The notes: a model not told the origin generated them from the sequence alone. A stretch of DNA of 14,684 nt from Isotricha intestinalis (GCA_023807065.1 JAJJLU010004336.1:1-14684), one strand, 5' to 3'. Counted from the first letter of the stretch, positions 1-8,922 are shown. A program made the numbers and translations.

Positions 1-308
1 AAATTGGATTATCTCAAAATGAAATTAAAGAATTTAATAATATAATTGAAGAAATAGAAATTAATGTTAAAAAAATATTAGATATTAAAAATGAAATAAA
101 TGAATTTATAAATAATATAAAATTAATTAATGAAAATTCTTCTATATATGAAAATGATACTAAAAATAATTATAAATATTATTCAATTGAATATTTAAAA
201 GTAATTAATGAGAAAATAAAAATTGAAAAAATAAATCTTCCTAAAATTAAAAAAGTGATAGAAAAAGAAAGAATTGAAAATATAGATAAAAATGATATAG
301 TAAAATAG
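1..308 (+). CDS. C-terminal part of a Lys/Glu/Asn-rich, probably coiled-coil protein (partial)
   Basis: The frame that begins at base 3 is open from the window edge to a TAG at 306-308, giving about 101 residues; the start lies outside the window. The sequence is dominated by Ile, Lys, Glu and Asn with a spacing of hydrophobic residues that suggests helix or coiled coil, for example near IKEFNNIIEEIEINVKKIL. No catalytic motif or known domain is visible and I do not recognise the family. The uninterrupted frame, the AT-adapted codon use and the clean stop argue that it is a real gene end. It also shows that TAG is used as a stop here. Function unknown. Confidence 0.6.
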   Translation, partial: IGLSQNEIKEFNNIIEEIEINVKKILDIKNEINEFINNIKLINENSSIYENDTKNNYKYYSIEYLKVINEKIKIEKINLPKIKKVIEKERIENIDKNDIVK

Positions 309-476
309 TGTGTATTTAATATTTAACAATTACCTAAAGCAAAAAAGATATTTTATTTTAGTGTTTAAATTATTTAATAATATATTTGGGCATAAATATA
401 TCTGTGTAAATTATTAATAATTTGTATGGAGTAATCTATTTCATTAAATTAAAAAGAAAATTACAAAGAAAAACAT

Positions 477-555
477 AAAATAGGAGAATAATAAAACATT
501 CTATTTATTATTTATGAATAAAATACTAAAATAGGTGAATAATTAAACCTTCTAT
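477..555. repeat. Two degenerate 28-bp direct repeats, 51-bp period
   Basis: Bases 477-504 and 528-555 match at about 25 of 28 positions by eye; both begin AAAATAGG and end CTTCTAT or CATTCTAT. The copies lie in non-coding DNA just downstream of the gene ending at 308. No role is evident. The rest of 309-744 shows no gene, RNA gene or clear signal to me. Confidence 0.4.
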
Positions 556-744
556 CTAAAATATTTTATACTATATTAAAAGTATTAAATTAGAGCATGA
601 ATTTGAATATAATTATTTAAAAAATATTTGTGATTAATTTATTGAATAAAAATGAAATATTTGATTTATCATTAATATTTCAAAAGTAAATTTTAGTTAA
701 CATTTTTTTTTATTCAACACAGAATAATTTAAATAAAGGAAAAA

Positions 745-1232
745 TGAAAATTTTTTTGAGATAAATGATAATTATTAAATAGATATATATTTAAATAAAA
801 AATCATCAAAATATTGTTTATTAAATATTTTAGGAATGATTGAAGTAATTGGATTAAATCTTTTTTGAAGAAATTACTTTATTTTAAGATTAAAAAAATT
901 GCTTCATTATTTCTAAATTATTATTTAGAATTTTAAGAACAATATAAAATATATATTAAAAATATCATGATATTTTTAAAGAAAATATTGTTTCTATTAT
1001 TATGAATTATTTAATAATAATGTTGGGAAAAATTTTTTAAAAAATAATTTTTTACATTAAATAAAGGAGATTATATTTTTAATATAAATTCTAAAGAAAA
1101 GAAATATATTTTATTAATGAAGGAGAAATATTTTTTTTTGATAATTATAACATAAATTTTCAAAAGGACAATTTTTCACAATATAATAATTTAACATATT
1201 TTTCTTTATTTATTGTTGTTAAAGATGATTTT
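745..1232 (+). pseudogene. Decayed cyclic-nucleotide-binding domain gene (relic)
   Basis: Pieces of a protein can be read in shifting frames. Around 830-890 the reading KYCLLNILGMIEVIGLNLF is followed, after a frame change, by EEITLF. This resembles GDILGLENILFEG in the second cNMP-like domain of the intact neighbour at 2074-4548. At 1060-1110 the frame gives NKGDYIFNINSKEKKYI and, after a one-base shift, FINEGEI at 1110-1130. These line up with NKGEHIFNYNNIRNKIW and FIYEGEV of the neighbour. Several frameshifts and in-frame TAAs break it and no start is credible. I infer a dead or ancient paralogue of the neighbour; the limits are approximate. It lies end to end with, or slightly overlaps, the relic on the other strand. 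Confidence 0.55.
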
Positions 1233-1233
1233 A

Positions 1234-1935
1234 TTTATTGTTATATTTAGAAGGATTATAATATGATTGTGATATATTTATTTCTTATTAATTTTCTATA
1301 TTATTATTTACTAATTGAATTTTGTTTTTTATATTTGAATTTATGCTATTTGTTATTTTTTCCACTATTGATATATTTGATTTTGATGTTTTTTTCTTTG
1401 TTTTACTCAATACTGTTTGAGAAAAATAATTTTTTTGCTTTTTTATTTACCTTCGTTAAATTTCGTTTTTTAATTTTGTATTTGAACTATTTATATTTTC
1501 TTTTTTGAAATAAATGATTATTATTATTATTTATATTATTAATAATAGTGTTATTATTATTATTAATATTATTATTATTTAGTAATTTAGATAAATTTTC
1601 TATCATGTTATCTTTAATATTATTATTATTATTATTATTTTCATTATTAATTTGATTATTTGATTAAAGTAAATAATTTTGATCATCAAAATTATTTTAA
1701 TATTTGATTTGATCAAAATTTTTTTTGTTTCAAAGCATTTTTAGTTTGTTCGGTCAATTCTTGAAATGAAAACAAAAATCTTAAGCTAATTGTTTTGGTT
1801 TTCAATCACTATAATTTTTAAGAATTTTTTTTCTTTATTTCCTATTTCAATGGCAAGAATCATTATTTCTTGTTTTTCACTATTTAAAATTTCATATTTC
1901 CTTTATTTGATAAAAGAAATATTTTCATCTGACAT
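1234..1935 (-). pseudogene. Decayed Asn-rich gene of unknown family (relic)
   Basis: Read on the minus strand, an ATG at 1935-1933 opens MSDENISFIK, then a TAA, then RKYEILNSEKQEIMILAIEI and FLKIIVIENQNN. After a shift of frame, LRFLFSFQELTEQTKNALKQ follows, then an Asn-rich stretch coded by AAT repeats (about 1515-1665). The final basic segment contains SQTVLSKTKKKTSKSN and SQSYYNPSKYNNK. At least two or three frame changes are needed, and about eight TAA/TAG codons interrupt otherwise protein-like sequence, many where Gln would fit. The first part vaguely recalls ciliate modules of the form hydrophobic strand, END, then a short helix, but I cannot name the family. The T-rich plus-strand frame at 1263-1508 is its antisense shadow. 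Confidence 0.5.
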
Positions 1936-2073
1936 TTTATTTGTAAAAAATAAATTTAATAAAAAAAATATTTTAAAAAATGATGAAATTTAAAAATAAA
2001 AATAAATAAAAATACATTTTAATTATTAAAATAAAAATCAATAAATATTTTAAAAAATAAAAAGCAAATTTTT

Positions 2074-4548
2074 TTATTTTTTATTTTTTTTCGATATTTT
2101 AATTTGAATTTTTTTTCCATGAGGAAGAAATTGAGGAGGAATAATTTTAGCTTTAAAACCATGAGAATAATTACTTTGATTAAAATAATTAAATTTTTTT
2201 TTTCCAATCATAAATTTTTCTAATTCATTATCAAACAATCTTAAATGATAAATTTTTCCTTTTTCACTTAAAAAATTAGTTTGTAAAGTTTTACTTAAAC
2301 AATTAGTAACATTATCTCTTTTTTTTATAATTTTATTAAAATATTCTTTTGTTTCAATATCATTTGATTCTGTTAATGACATTGCATTTTTTATTTCTTC
2401 TTCTTTTTTTCTTTCTTTTCTTTTATCTTTTAAAAAAGATTGATCTTGTTCAATTGGACTAAATTTAATTAAATTTGTTTTTGGTTTTTCAGGAATTTTT
2501 AATACTATAGTTTTTTTTATTTCTGATAAATTATTAAACGTTATTTTTTTACTTGATGAATTTTTTGTTGAATAACTTTTAAAATTACTTATATTACCTT
2601 TATATATTTTATTCATTGTATTATTATTTCCAATAAAAGGTAAAGTTAATTTATTATTATTAGTATTTATTGTTTTAGAATAATTTTTATTATAATTATT
2701 ATTATTATTATAATTAATGGTATTATTATCATTTTCATTTTCATTTTCTTCACTTAAAAAAGAATTAGAAGAAAAATCATCTGAATTTGTATATGAAATT
2801 TCACTTCGAGAAAAATCTAAAGTTTTTTTTCTCTCTTTTTTATCAATAATATTTCCTGTTTCATGATCAAATTTTAATGATAAATTTGAAGGTAAATTTG
2901 TTACACTTGATAATTTCATAAAACTTTTTTTTACACTCATTCTATGATTATGTTTTTTAGGATCAAAAAATATTTGACTTAATCTATTTGAAGATAAACT
3001 TTTAAACTCTTTATTTTCAGAATTTCCTAAATTTAAAATTTCTTGATTTTTTTTTAATTCTGATTGTTTAAATATAATTTCTTGTCCGCTATCATCAAAA
3101 ATTTTATTAGTTGAAATTTCATTTATATGAGTCATTAAATTACTTTTTTTAATTTCTCCATGAATAGTTTGATCATGTGTTTTTTTAATAGTAATTAATC
3201 TATTAATCATTAAATTGATTTTTCTTTTTTCAAATTTATCTAAAGCATCTTTAACTCTTTCAAATCTTTCTTTAATATCATTTAAAATATTAATATCAAT
3301 AGAAAAAAAAGAACAATGTTTAGAATTGCAAATAGCATTACAAATATATTTACCTTCAAATAAAATATTTTCTAAACCTAAGATATCTCCTCTTTTAGAA
3401 TGAGCTAAAACAACATTTTCATTATGAATTACTGGTAATGGTTTTGCACTTAAATTACTATTAGTTAATTTATGAATAAAGTTATTTAATTTATTAATAT
3501 GTAAAAATGGAGTTACTAATTTAACTTCTCCTTCATAAATAAACCATATTTTATTCCTTATATTATTATAATTAAATATATGTTCACCTTTATTTATTTT
3601 TTCATAAATAAAATAATTCCAATAATTTTGATTAAATAATTTTATTCCAATTTGATTAAAGATTTTTAAAGAAAAAATAAATTCAATATTTTCAATTTTT
3701 ATTCTTTCTTGAATTTTTTTCATAGTATTTTTATATTGTGAAGCAGTTAAACATCCAAAGACAGAATCTTCTTTAACAAATATAGTTGCAGTTCTTTGAT
3801 TAACTTCATTAATTAAAGCTATTTCACCAAATGAACTTCCTTGAATTAAATCTACTACATTAAAATAACTAAATATCTTAATTTGTTTTATTTCTGTATC
3901 AGAATATATTTTTGGTATATTTTCACAATTTAATCTTGATATATATTCTTCTAAAGTTATTTTTAATGGAAGTTCTATTATATATTTTTCTTCTATTTTT
4001 TCAACTTCTGTTATTTCAAATTTAAATATATTTTTATTTTGAAAATATGTTTTTTCTAATAAAAATTTTTCATTATTACTATATAAAAAAATTAAATGAT
4101 TTTTATATTGATTTTCACTCATTGAAACTGTTATTAATTTTGGAACTAAAACTGTTATTTTTCCTGATAAAGTCACAAAAAAATTTTTTCCTACTTCTCC
4201 TACTTTCATTAAAAAAGAATTTTTTTGATATACTTCTAATGATAAATCTGTACTTATTTTTGTTAATATTTTTTCTGCTTTTTCTTCATCTCCTGATTTA
4301 TTTATTATTGACATAAAATTTGATAATTGCTTTAAAAATGTTTTTACTATAAATACTTCTTGATCTGTTTTTTTCTTCTTTGATAATATTATTTTTATTA
4401 TTTCTGTTGTTTTTGAATCATTCATTAATTGAGATAAAATATGAGTTTCTAATAAATTATTGTTTATTTCTTCATAAAGTTTTTTAATCATTTTTTCTTC
4501 TGGAAGCATTTTCATCGTGTTTCTTTTTTTCCCTTTTTGAACACTCAT
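2074..4548 (-). CDS. Protein with two cyclic-nucleotide-binding-like domains, Asn-rich C-terminal half
   Basis: An 824-residue protein. Residues 14-130 (KMLPEEKMIKKL, then TDQEVFIVKTFLKQL and a SFLMKVGE strand) resemble the lead-in of ciliate cNMP-binding proteins. Domain 1 spans about 100-275 and has a good phosphate-binding cassette, FGEIALINEVNQRTATIFV at 240-258, with Glu242 and Arg252 kept, so it could bind cAMP or cGMP. About 100 residues are inserted between its SGKITVLVP strand (128-136) and the cassette. Domain 2 (about 305-435) keeps the NKGEHIF and IYEGEVKLV strands, but its cassette region (GDILGLENILFEG, 387-399) lacks the FGE and Arg pattern, so it is probably structural. Residues 450-824 look disordered, with an Asn-rich tract near 600-645 and a basic end. 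No kinase or channel segment is seen. I infer a signalling or scaffold role. The start is preceded by an A-rich stretch; the stop is TAA. Confidence 0.85.
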   Translation of the reverse strand: MSVQKGKKRNTMKMLPEEKMIKKLYEEINNNLLETHILSQLMNDSKTTEIIKIILSKKKKTDQEVFIVKTFLKQLSNFMSIINKSGDEEKAEKILTKISTDLSLEVYQKNSFLMKVGEVGKNFFVTLSGKITVLVPKLITVSMSENQYKNHLIFLYSNNEKFLLEKTYFQNKNIFKFEITEVEKIEEKYIIELPLKITLEEYISRLNCENIPKIYSDTEIKQIKIFSYFNVVDLIQGSSFGEIALINEVNQRTATIFVKEDSVFGCLTASQYKNTMKKIQERIKIENIEFIFSLKIFNQIGIKLFNQNYWNYFIYEKINKGEHIFNYNNIRNKIWFIYEGEVKLVTPFLHINKLNNFIHKLTNSNLSAKPLPVIHNENVVLAHSKRGDILGLENILFEGKYICNAICNSKHCSFFSIDINILNDIKERFERVKDALDKFEKRKINLMINRLITIKKTHDQTIHGEIKKSNLMTHINEISTNKIFDDSGQEIIFKQSELKKNQEILNLGNSENKEFKSLSSNRLSQIFFDPKKHNHRMSVKKSFMKLSSVTNLPSNLSLKFDHETGNIIDKKERKKTLDFSRSEISYTNSDDFSSNSFLSEENENENDNNTINYNNNNNYNKNYSKTINTNNNKLTLPFIGNNNTMNKIYKGNISNFKSYSTKNSSSKKITFNNLSEIKKTIVLKIPEKPKTNLIKFSPIEQDQSFLKDKRKERKKEEEIKNAMSLTESNDIETKEYFNKIIKKRDNVTNCLSKTLQTNFLSEKGKIYHLRLFDNELEKFMIGKKKFNYFNQSNYSHGFKAKIIPPQFLPHGKKIQIKISKKNKK

Positions 4549-4854
4549 TTTTTTTTATTTATTATAATTTTAACCTTTGATATTTTCTTTATTAATCTTT
4601 TTTTCAGTATTTTATTATTATTTATAACAGTTATGTGTAAATTAATTTATTTTTAATTGATTTAAAAAAATATAATATATATATATTAAAGTAAAAATTT
4701 ATATCTTTCTCTTCCAAAACTAAAAATTTTTAAAATTATAAAAAAAATAAAAAAATCCCTTTAAAAAAAATTAAAAAAAAACCCAACAATTTAAAACAAA
4801 AAAAAATATAAAAAAACCTAAAAAAAATAAAAAACATAAAAAAAAGAAAAAAAA
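4549..4854. promoter_or_regulatory. Divergent intergenic region with TATA-like tract and A-rich leader
   Basis: These 306 bp separate two genes transcribed away from each other and must hold both promoters. A TA-alternating tract lies at 4671-4687. From about 4735 to the ATG at 4855 the plus strand is almost all A with a few C and T, including CCC triplets near 4757 and 4783, so the downstream gene probably has an A-rich 5' UTR. No transcription start can be placed from sequence alone. Confidence 0.4.
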
Positions 4855-5424
4855 ATGGTTAAAAAAATCCTAATAATAACAGGTGATTTTGCAGAAGACT
4901 ATGAAGTAATGGTTCCATACCAAGCATTTCAGATATGTGGATTTGAAGTGGATGTTGTATGTCCAAACAAGAAATCAGGTGATAAAATCCAAACAGCAGT
5001 TCACGACTTTAAAGATGAGTATCAATTTTTTGTAGAGACTCCAGGTCATTGTTTTACATTGAACAAGAATTTCGAAGAAGTGAAAGCAGAAGATTACGAT
5101 GGATTATATCTTCCAGGAGGTAGAGCACCAGAATATTTAAGATATGATAAGAAAGTAATGGAAATTACAGAATATTTTTTAAAGAATAATAAACCTCTTT
5201 GTGCTGTCTGTCATGCTTTATTACTTTTAGCTATGGTTCCTAATGGAATTAAAGGAAGAACTGTCACTGGATTCTTCTCTGTTAAAGCTGAAATCGAAGC
5301 TGCTGGAGCAACTTATGATTCCAAAAATGAAGCTGTCACTGATGGAGTCTTAGTCACTGGACAAAGCTATATGAGTCATGTTGATATGATTAAACAATTT
5401 GTTAAGGTTTTAAATGAAAACTAA
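4855..5424 (+). CDS. DJ-1/PfpI family protein (DJ-1D-like)
   Basis: A 189-residue single-domain protein, the usual length for the family. It opens with the strand KKILIITGDFAEDYEVMVP, where Glu17 matches the family's conserved acidic residue. YDGLYLPGGRAPEYL (81-95) is the typical loop, and the nucleophile elbow is AVCHA with Cys119 and His120. The pattern PGGRAPEYL plus FFSVKAEIEAAGATY is closest to plant-type DJ-1D glyoxalase III/deglycase-like proteins, so handling of glyoxals or oxidative stress in the cytosol is likely, though not proven. Many family members keep CHG where this has CHA. The gene is visibly richer in G and C than its neighbours and sits between an A-rich leader and a T-rich trailer, which may point to high expression. 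The stop is TAA. Confidence 0.9.
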   Translation: MVKKILIITGDFAEDYEVMVPYQAFQICGFEVDVVCPNKKSGDKIQTAVHDFKDEYQFFVETPGHCFTLNKNFEEVKAEDYDGLYLPGGRAPEYLRYDKKVMEITEYFLKNNKPLCAVCHALLLLAMVPNGIKGRTVTGFFSVKAEIEAAGATYDSKNEAVTDGVLVTGQSYMSHVDMIKQFVKVLNEN

Positions 5425-5857
5425 ATCCCTTTTTTCATTCCTTTATTTAAAATAATGGTTTAATTGGTTAAAAATTAAAAAATTTTTTGGGTTGTTTTAT
5501 TTTTTTTTTTTTTTTGGTTTTTTATATATATATATCTTTTTTTTTTGGGAATAAGGAAAGGTTTTATGGATATTTTTAACTTTTTTCTTCTTTTCATTTC
5601 TTTTATTTTTTTTTTTTGAAAATGGTAATGATTGGTTTTTTTTATTTTTTCTTTTTGTTTTTGAAAAGATTTAATTTAAGAAAATTATTATTATTGTTTA
5701 TATCTGTAAGTATATTTGATTTAATAAATGATATTTATGTAATAAAAAATTAATTAAAAAGTATATAATTTTAATTGATAAAAATTATTCATTTTTATTT
5801 ATTTAATTTTAAATAATACTTATAAAAAATTTAATAAATTCAATTTCTACATTAAAA
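5425..5857. other. T-rich 3' flank of the DJ-1 gene, otherwise empty spacer
   Basis: From 5425 to about 5660 the plus strand is dominated by T with scattered G, including a 16-T run at 5500-5515 and a TA repeat near 5523-5535. This is probably the U-rich 3' UTR or the termination region of the gene before it. From 5661 to 5857 I see only AT-rich sequence and no gene. Confidence 0.35.
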
Positions 5858-6803
5858 ATGAGCAATTCTATTGATAATATTTTTTTTAATCTTTAACAAA
5901 TAAATAAATTCTCATATTAAAATCATAATTATAATATAAATTCTTGTATTATTTATAAGGTGATTCTTAAAAAATAATTAATTTATTAAAAAATTATAAT
6001 ATAAATAAGGACAACTACAAAGAAAAAGTAATTAATTATTTTGAAAAAGCTCAAATAATAATATTAGTTATGATTATATAAGAATATTAGAAATAATACT
6101 CATATAAATAATAAATCTTTTAGAAACATTAAAAATATTTTTATAAAAAATTGAAAATAGATTAATGATAATATATTCAAAAAAATAACGATAAAAATAA
6201 TAAAGATGATAATTTAATAAAAGAATATTTTGTTTCTCCAATCAATTAAAAAATATAAATATAAAAATTTCTTTTAACATTTAAAAGATTTTGATTTTTT
6301 TAATTTATCGAAAAAATAATATTTTTTTATTGAAAATAAGACAATAAGTTATACACTAAATTAAATAATTGAAATTTTGAAAAAAGAAAAGAATAATATA
6401 TTCAATAATACATTTTCATCTTTTAATTTCGATAAAGGCAATACAGTATTATTTCCAGTTGATAATTCAAAGAATAATCTTTCCACTTCTCAAATAACTT
6501 TATATTATCATTAACCAGTTTTTATAGATAAAAAATCATTATAAACAATTATTAAAAAAAATTCTTGTAAATCAATTTTTAGAAAAAGGAAATATTGAAA
6601 ATTTACAAAAAACAAATAAATTTTTGTTAAATATTTGTGATTGTTTATTGTTTGCTATTAGAAATAAAGATAAAAAAGTTCCTCAAAAAAAAAATAAAGT
6701 TAGTGAAAAATATAATTTTAATAAACCAATTGGAGAATATTATAAGAAAAAAGATAATATTTTAAATAAATTTATAGAAAAAAAAAATAAAAAAAAAAAA
6801 TGA
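5858..6803 (+). pseudogene. Long interrupted gene relic with repeated in-frame TAA
   Basis: From ATG 5858 the frame reads MSNSIDNIFFNL, TAA, QINKFSY, TAA, NHNYNINSCIIY. It then moves one frame to TAA, GDS, TAA, KIINLLKNYNINKDNYKEK and VINYFEKAQ. Another frame (6287 to about 6560) gives KTISYTLN, TAA, IIEILKKEKNN and FNFDKGNTVLFPVDN. It continues LSTSQITLYYH, TAA, PVFIDKKSL, TAA; its four TAAs are at 6317, 6362, 6512 and 6542. A last frame is open from 6528 to the TGA at 6801-6803 (91 codons), including KPIGEYYKKKDNILNKF, but has no ATG. These pieces are varied in composition, not simple AT noise, and look like one protein of about 300 residues. The family is not recognised. GNTVLFP faintly recalls the claw domain of autophagy ATG11/FIP200 proteins, which is too weak to use. 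No GT-AG introns restore the frame. Confidence 0.5.
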
Positions 6804-7117
6804 GAAAAAAAAATATTGTTTTGTTTGTTAAATAAAATTGATTGGAGAATATTAATAATTGAATTAATAAAATTCTTTTTTATAAACCAATAAATAAATA
6901 AAAAAAATTATATTATTCATAAAAAATGTACTTTAATATTTAATAACTAATAAATATATATATAAAAACAATTAATTTAATAAGTTTTATTACACAAACT
7001 TAATAAAATTCTATTGTATAAATAATACAAAATTAAATTAAAAAATAAATACTTAAAAAATCCAAAATCTTTAATAAATTAAATATAAACGAATAAATTG
7101 TTTAATAATATTTTTTA
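6804..7117. other. AT-rich spacer with a 14-bp repeat of the relic's end
   Basis: No gene is visible. ATTGGAGAATATTA at 6841-6854 repeats 6729-6742 in the relic just upstream, which may be a remnant of a local duplication. The rest presumably contains the promoter of the gene starting at 7118, whose ATG directly follows a T run rather than an A run. Confidence 0.3.
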
Positions 7118-8308
7118 ATGGTAGAAACTCCAAAAGAATTTGTTATGACTCCTATTTCAAAAAAATTAAAAGATGCAATAAGATGTAATAAAACAAAAAC
7201 AAATTCTAATAATGGAATTGAAGAATTTTCAGAATTAAGTTTAAACAAATTAGAAAATACATGTTTAGAAATAACATTTAATGAATTATATTTTACAAAA
7301 GATGAAAAAGGAAAAATAAAAAATATCATTGTTCATACTTTATGTCCTAAAAAAGATAAATTTACATTTTATTTAAATGACTTTCTTGAAGATAAAGAAA
7401 ATAATTCTTTAAAATTAGAAAATTCAAAATGTAAATGTTATGAATTTCATTTAAAAGATAATTTAAACGAATATTATTGTATTTATGATAATCAAATAAT
7501 ATGTGAAAATTATAAATCAGAACATTTAAATCATAATGAAAAAAATTATTTAATTGATAAAGATAAATATGACTCATTTTGTTTAAATCATATTTTAAAA
7601 TATTCTTATTATTGTTCTTCTTGTAAATTAAATTTATGTTCAACTTGTAAAGAACAACATAATAAAAATTGTAAAATTGAAGAAATTAAATCTATTAATC
7701 AATGTTATTTACATAAATTAAAACAAAAAATTGAAATTGCAAAAAATGATTTATTGAAAATGAATTCTTTTATTTCAAAAGCTTTAAACATTTGCAAAAT
7801 GAAATCTTTATTTGAATCTTTAAATTTATATCAAACATTAAATTGGTTAATTATTAATTATACTGAAAATATTTTAGATATTACTATTCAAAAACAAAAA
7901 TCAAGTGATTTAAATTATCAAATTTTATTTAATTTTTTTTATTTAAATGATAGATTTCAAAATTTAAATTTTTCTTTTAATGAAAAAAATGAAAATGAAT
8001 TTTTAAGAGATTTAAGTAAATTTGTTAAAAATCCAAATAATTTTATTTTAAAATTAAAATTCGAAGATGAGATTAATGATAATGAGAATTATGAAAATTA
8101 TATTAAAAATGAAGACAATGTTTCAAATATTCCAAATGGACAAACGATAGAAAAAGAAAAAGATTTTAAAATTATTGTGGAAGAGATTTATAATGGAAAT
8201 GATTTTAATAATAATTTCTTAAGTAAATCTTGTAATTTTGTAAAACATTATAAAGATTTACTTTATAAGGATAAAGAAAAAACAAGGAAAAAAAAAAATG
8301 GAAATTGA
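7118..8308 (+). CDS. Double B-box zinc-finger protein
   Basis: A 396-residue protein. The second B-box is textbook: C155, H158, C166, C169, C174, C177, H181, C185 (CLNH ... YYCSSC ... LCSTC ... EQHNKNC). Before it, residues 107-139 form a weaker B-box: C107, H111, C121, D124, C129, H136, H139, with Tyr132 where a Cys is expected. Residues 195-260 look like a helical or coiled segment, as follows the B-boxes in TRIM-like proteins. The remainder is Asn/Glu-rich and ends in a Lys-rich tail. There is no N-terminal RING; residues 1-100 show no domain I recognise. B-boxes usually mediate protein-protein contacts, so this is likely an adaptor, but its partner is unknown. The stop is TGA, which supports the standard code. 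An antisense frame at 7362-7643 is a shadow. Confidence 0.75.
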   Translation: MVETPKEFVMTPISKKLKDAIRCNKTKTNSNNGIEEFSELSLNKLENTCLEITFNELYFTKDEKGKIKNIIVHTLCPKKDKFTFYLNDFLEDKENNSLKLENSKCKCYEFHLKDNLNEYYCIYDNQIICENYKSEHLNHNEKNYLIDKDKYDSFCLNHILKYSYYCSSCKLNLCSTCKEQHNKNCKIEEIKSINQCYLHKLKQKIEIAKNDLLKMNSFISKALNICKMKSLFESLNLYQTLNWLIINYTENILDITIQKQKSSDLNYQILFNFFYLNDRFQNLNFSFNEKNENEFLRDLSKFVKNPNNFILKLKFEDEINDNENYENYIKNEDNVSNIPNGQTIEKEKDFKIIVEEIYNGNDFNNNFLSKSCNFVKHYKDLLYKDKEKTRKKKNGN

Positions 8309-8662
8309 AATACTTTTTTTATTATTAAAATTTTAATATAATTTTATTATTAAAAATTAGAATTGTTAAAATATAATAATGATATTGATGTATATATTGA
8401 TAATATTAAATAAAATTTCTTTTTAATAATATTTAAACATTAATTAGGAATATTTATATTAATTATTATAAAAAATATAATAACTAATTATAAACAATAA
8501 TATAATATATCTTTATAAATATTACAAAAAATTCAAAAATATAATAAAAATCTTATTTGCTTTCTTTTAATAATTTAATATTTTTTATTTTCATATTTCA
8601 TTAATATTCGTTTCTTTTATATTTAGTTAAGTAAAAATTAATACTTCATTCATTTTTTTTCT

Positions 8663-8785
8663 TTAAAATAAATAATTTTTTTGAAATATATCTCTTAAAT
8701 GCGGTATAGGATATCTAAATTTGATATTTAAAAATTTACATATAACAACAATTTCCTCAAGAAGTGGTTTATTTATCTTTATTTT
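8663..8785 (-). pseudogene. Orphan protein-like fragment
   Basis: On the minus strand a 40-codon frame reads INKPLLEEIVVICKFLNIKF followed by RYPIPHLRDIFQKNYLF and a TAA at 8665-8663. It is richer in C and G and more varied in residues than the surrounding spacer. An ATG at 8791-8789 precedes it, but a TAA at 8788-8786 lies between them. It may be the last piece of a dead gene or an exon of an unseen gene. Family unknown. The rest of 8309-8922 shows nothing beyond AT-rich sequence and the upstream region of the GTPase gene. Confidence 0.25.
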
Positions 8786-8922
8786 TTACATTTGTTTATT
8801 TAAAACAATTTGATTAAAATAAACAATTTATAATAAAAAAATCATATTTTAATGAAAAAATATAATTTTTTATTGAATAAATTTTAATATATATATTTAT
8901 AAAAATATATCTATTATATAAA

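Noticed and set aside
1263..1508. 81-residue plus-strand frame rich in Phe, Leu and Tyr, like a membrane protein
   Set aside because: It lies opposite the minus-strand Asn/Lys-rich relic, and AAT/AAA codons read as Phe, Leu, Ile and Tyr on the other strand. Composition explains it.
1515..1670. ATT repeat as a CRISPR or satellite array
   Set aside because: It is a simple trinucleotide run that codes Asn on the minus strand, as in the intact genes here.
1790..1993. 67-residue plus-strand frame
   Set aside because: Opposite the start of the minus-strand relic; no motif and a T-rich bias.
4047..4316. 89-residue hydrophobic plus-strand frame
   Set aside because: Antisense of the intact cNMP-binding gene; same compositional artefact.
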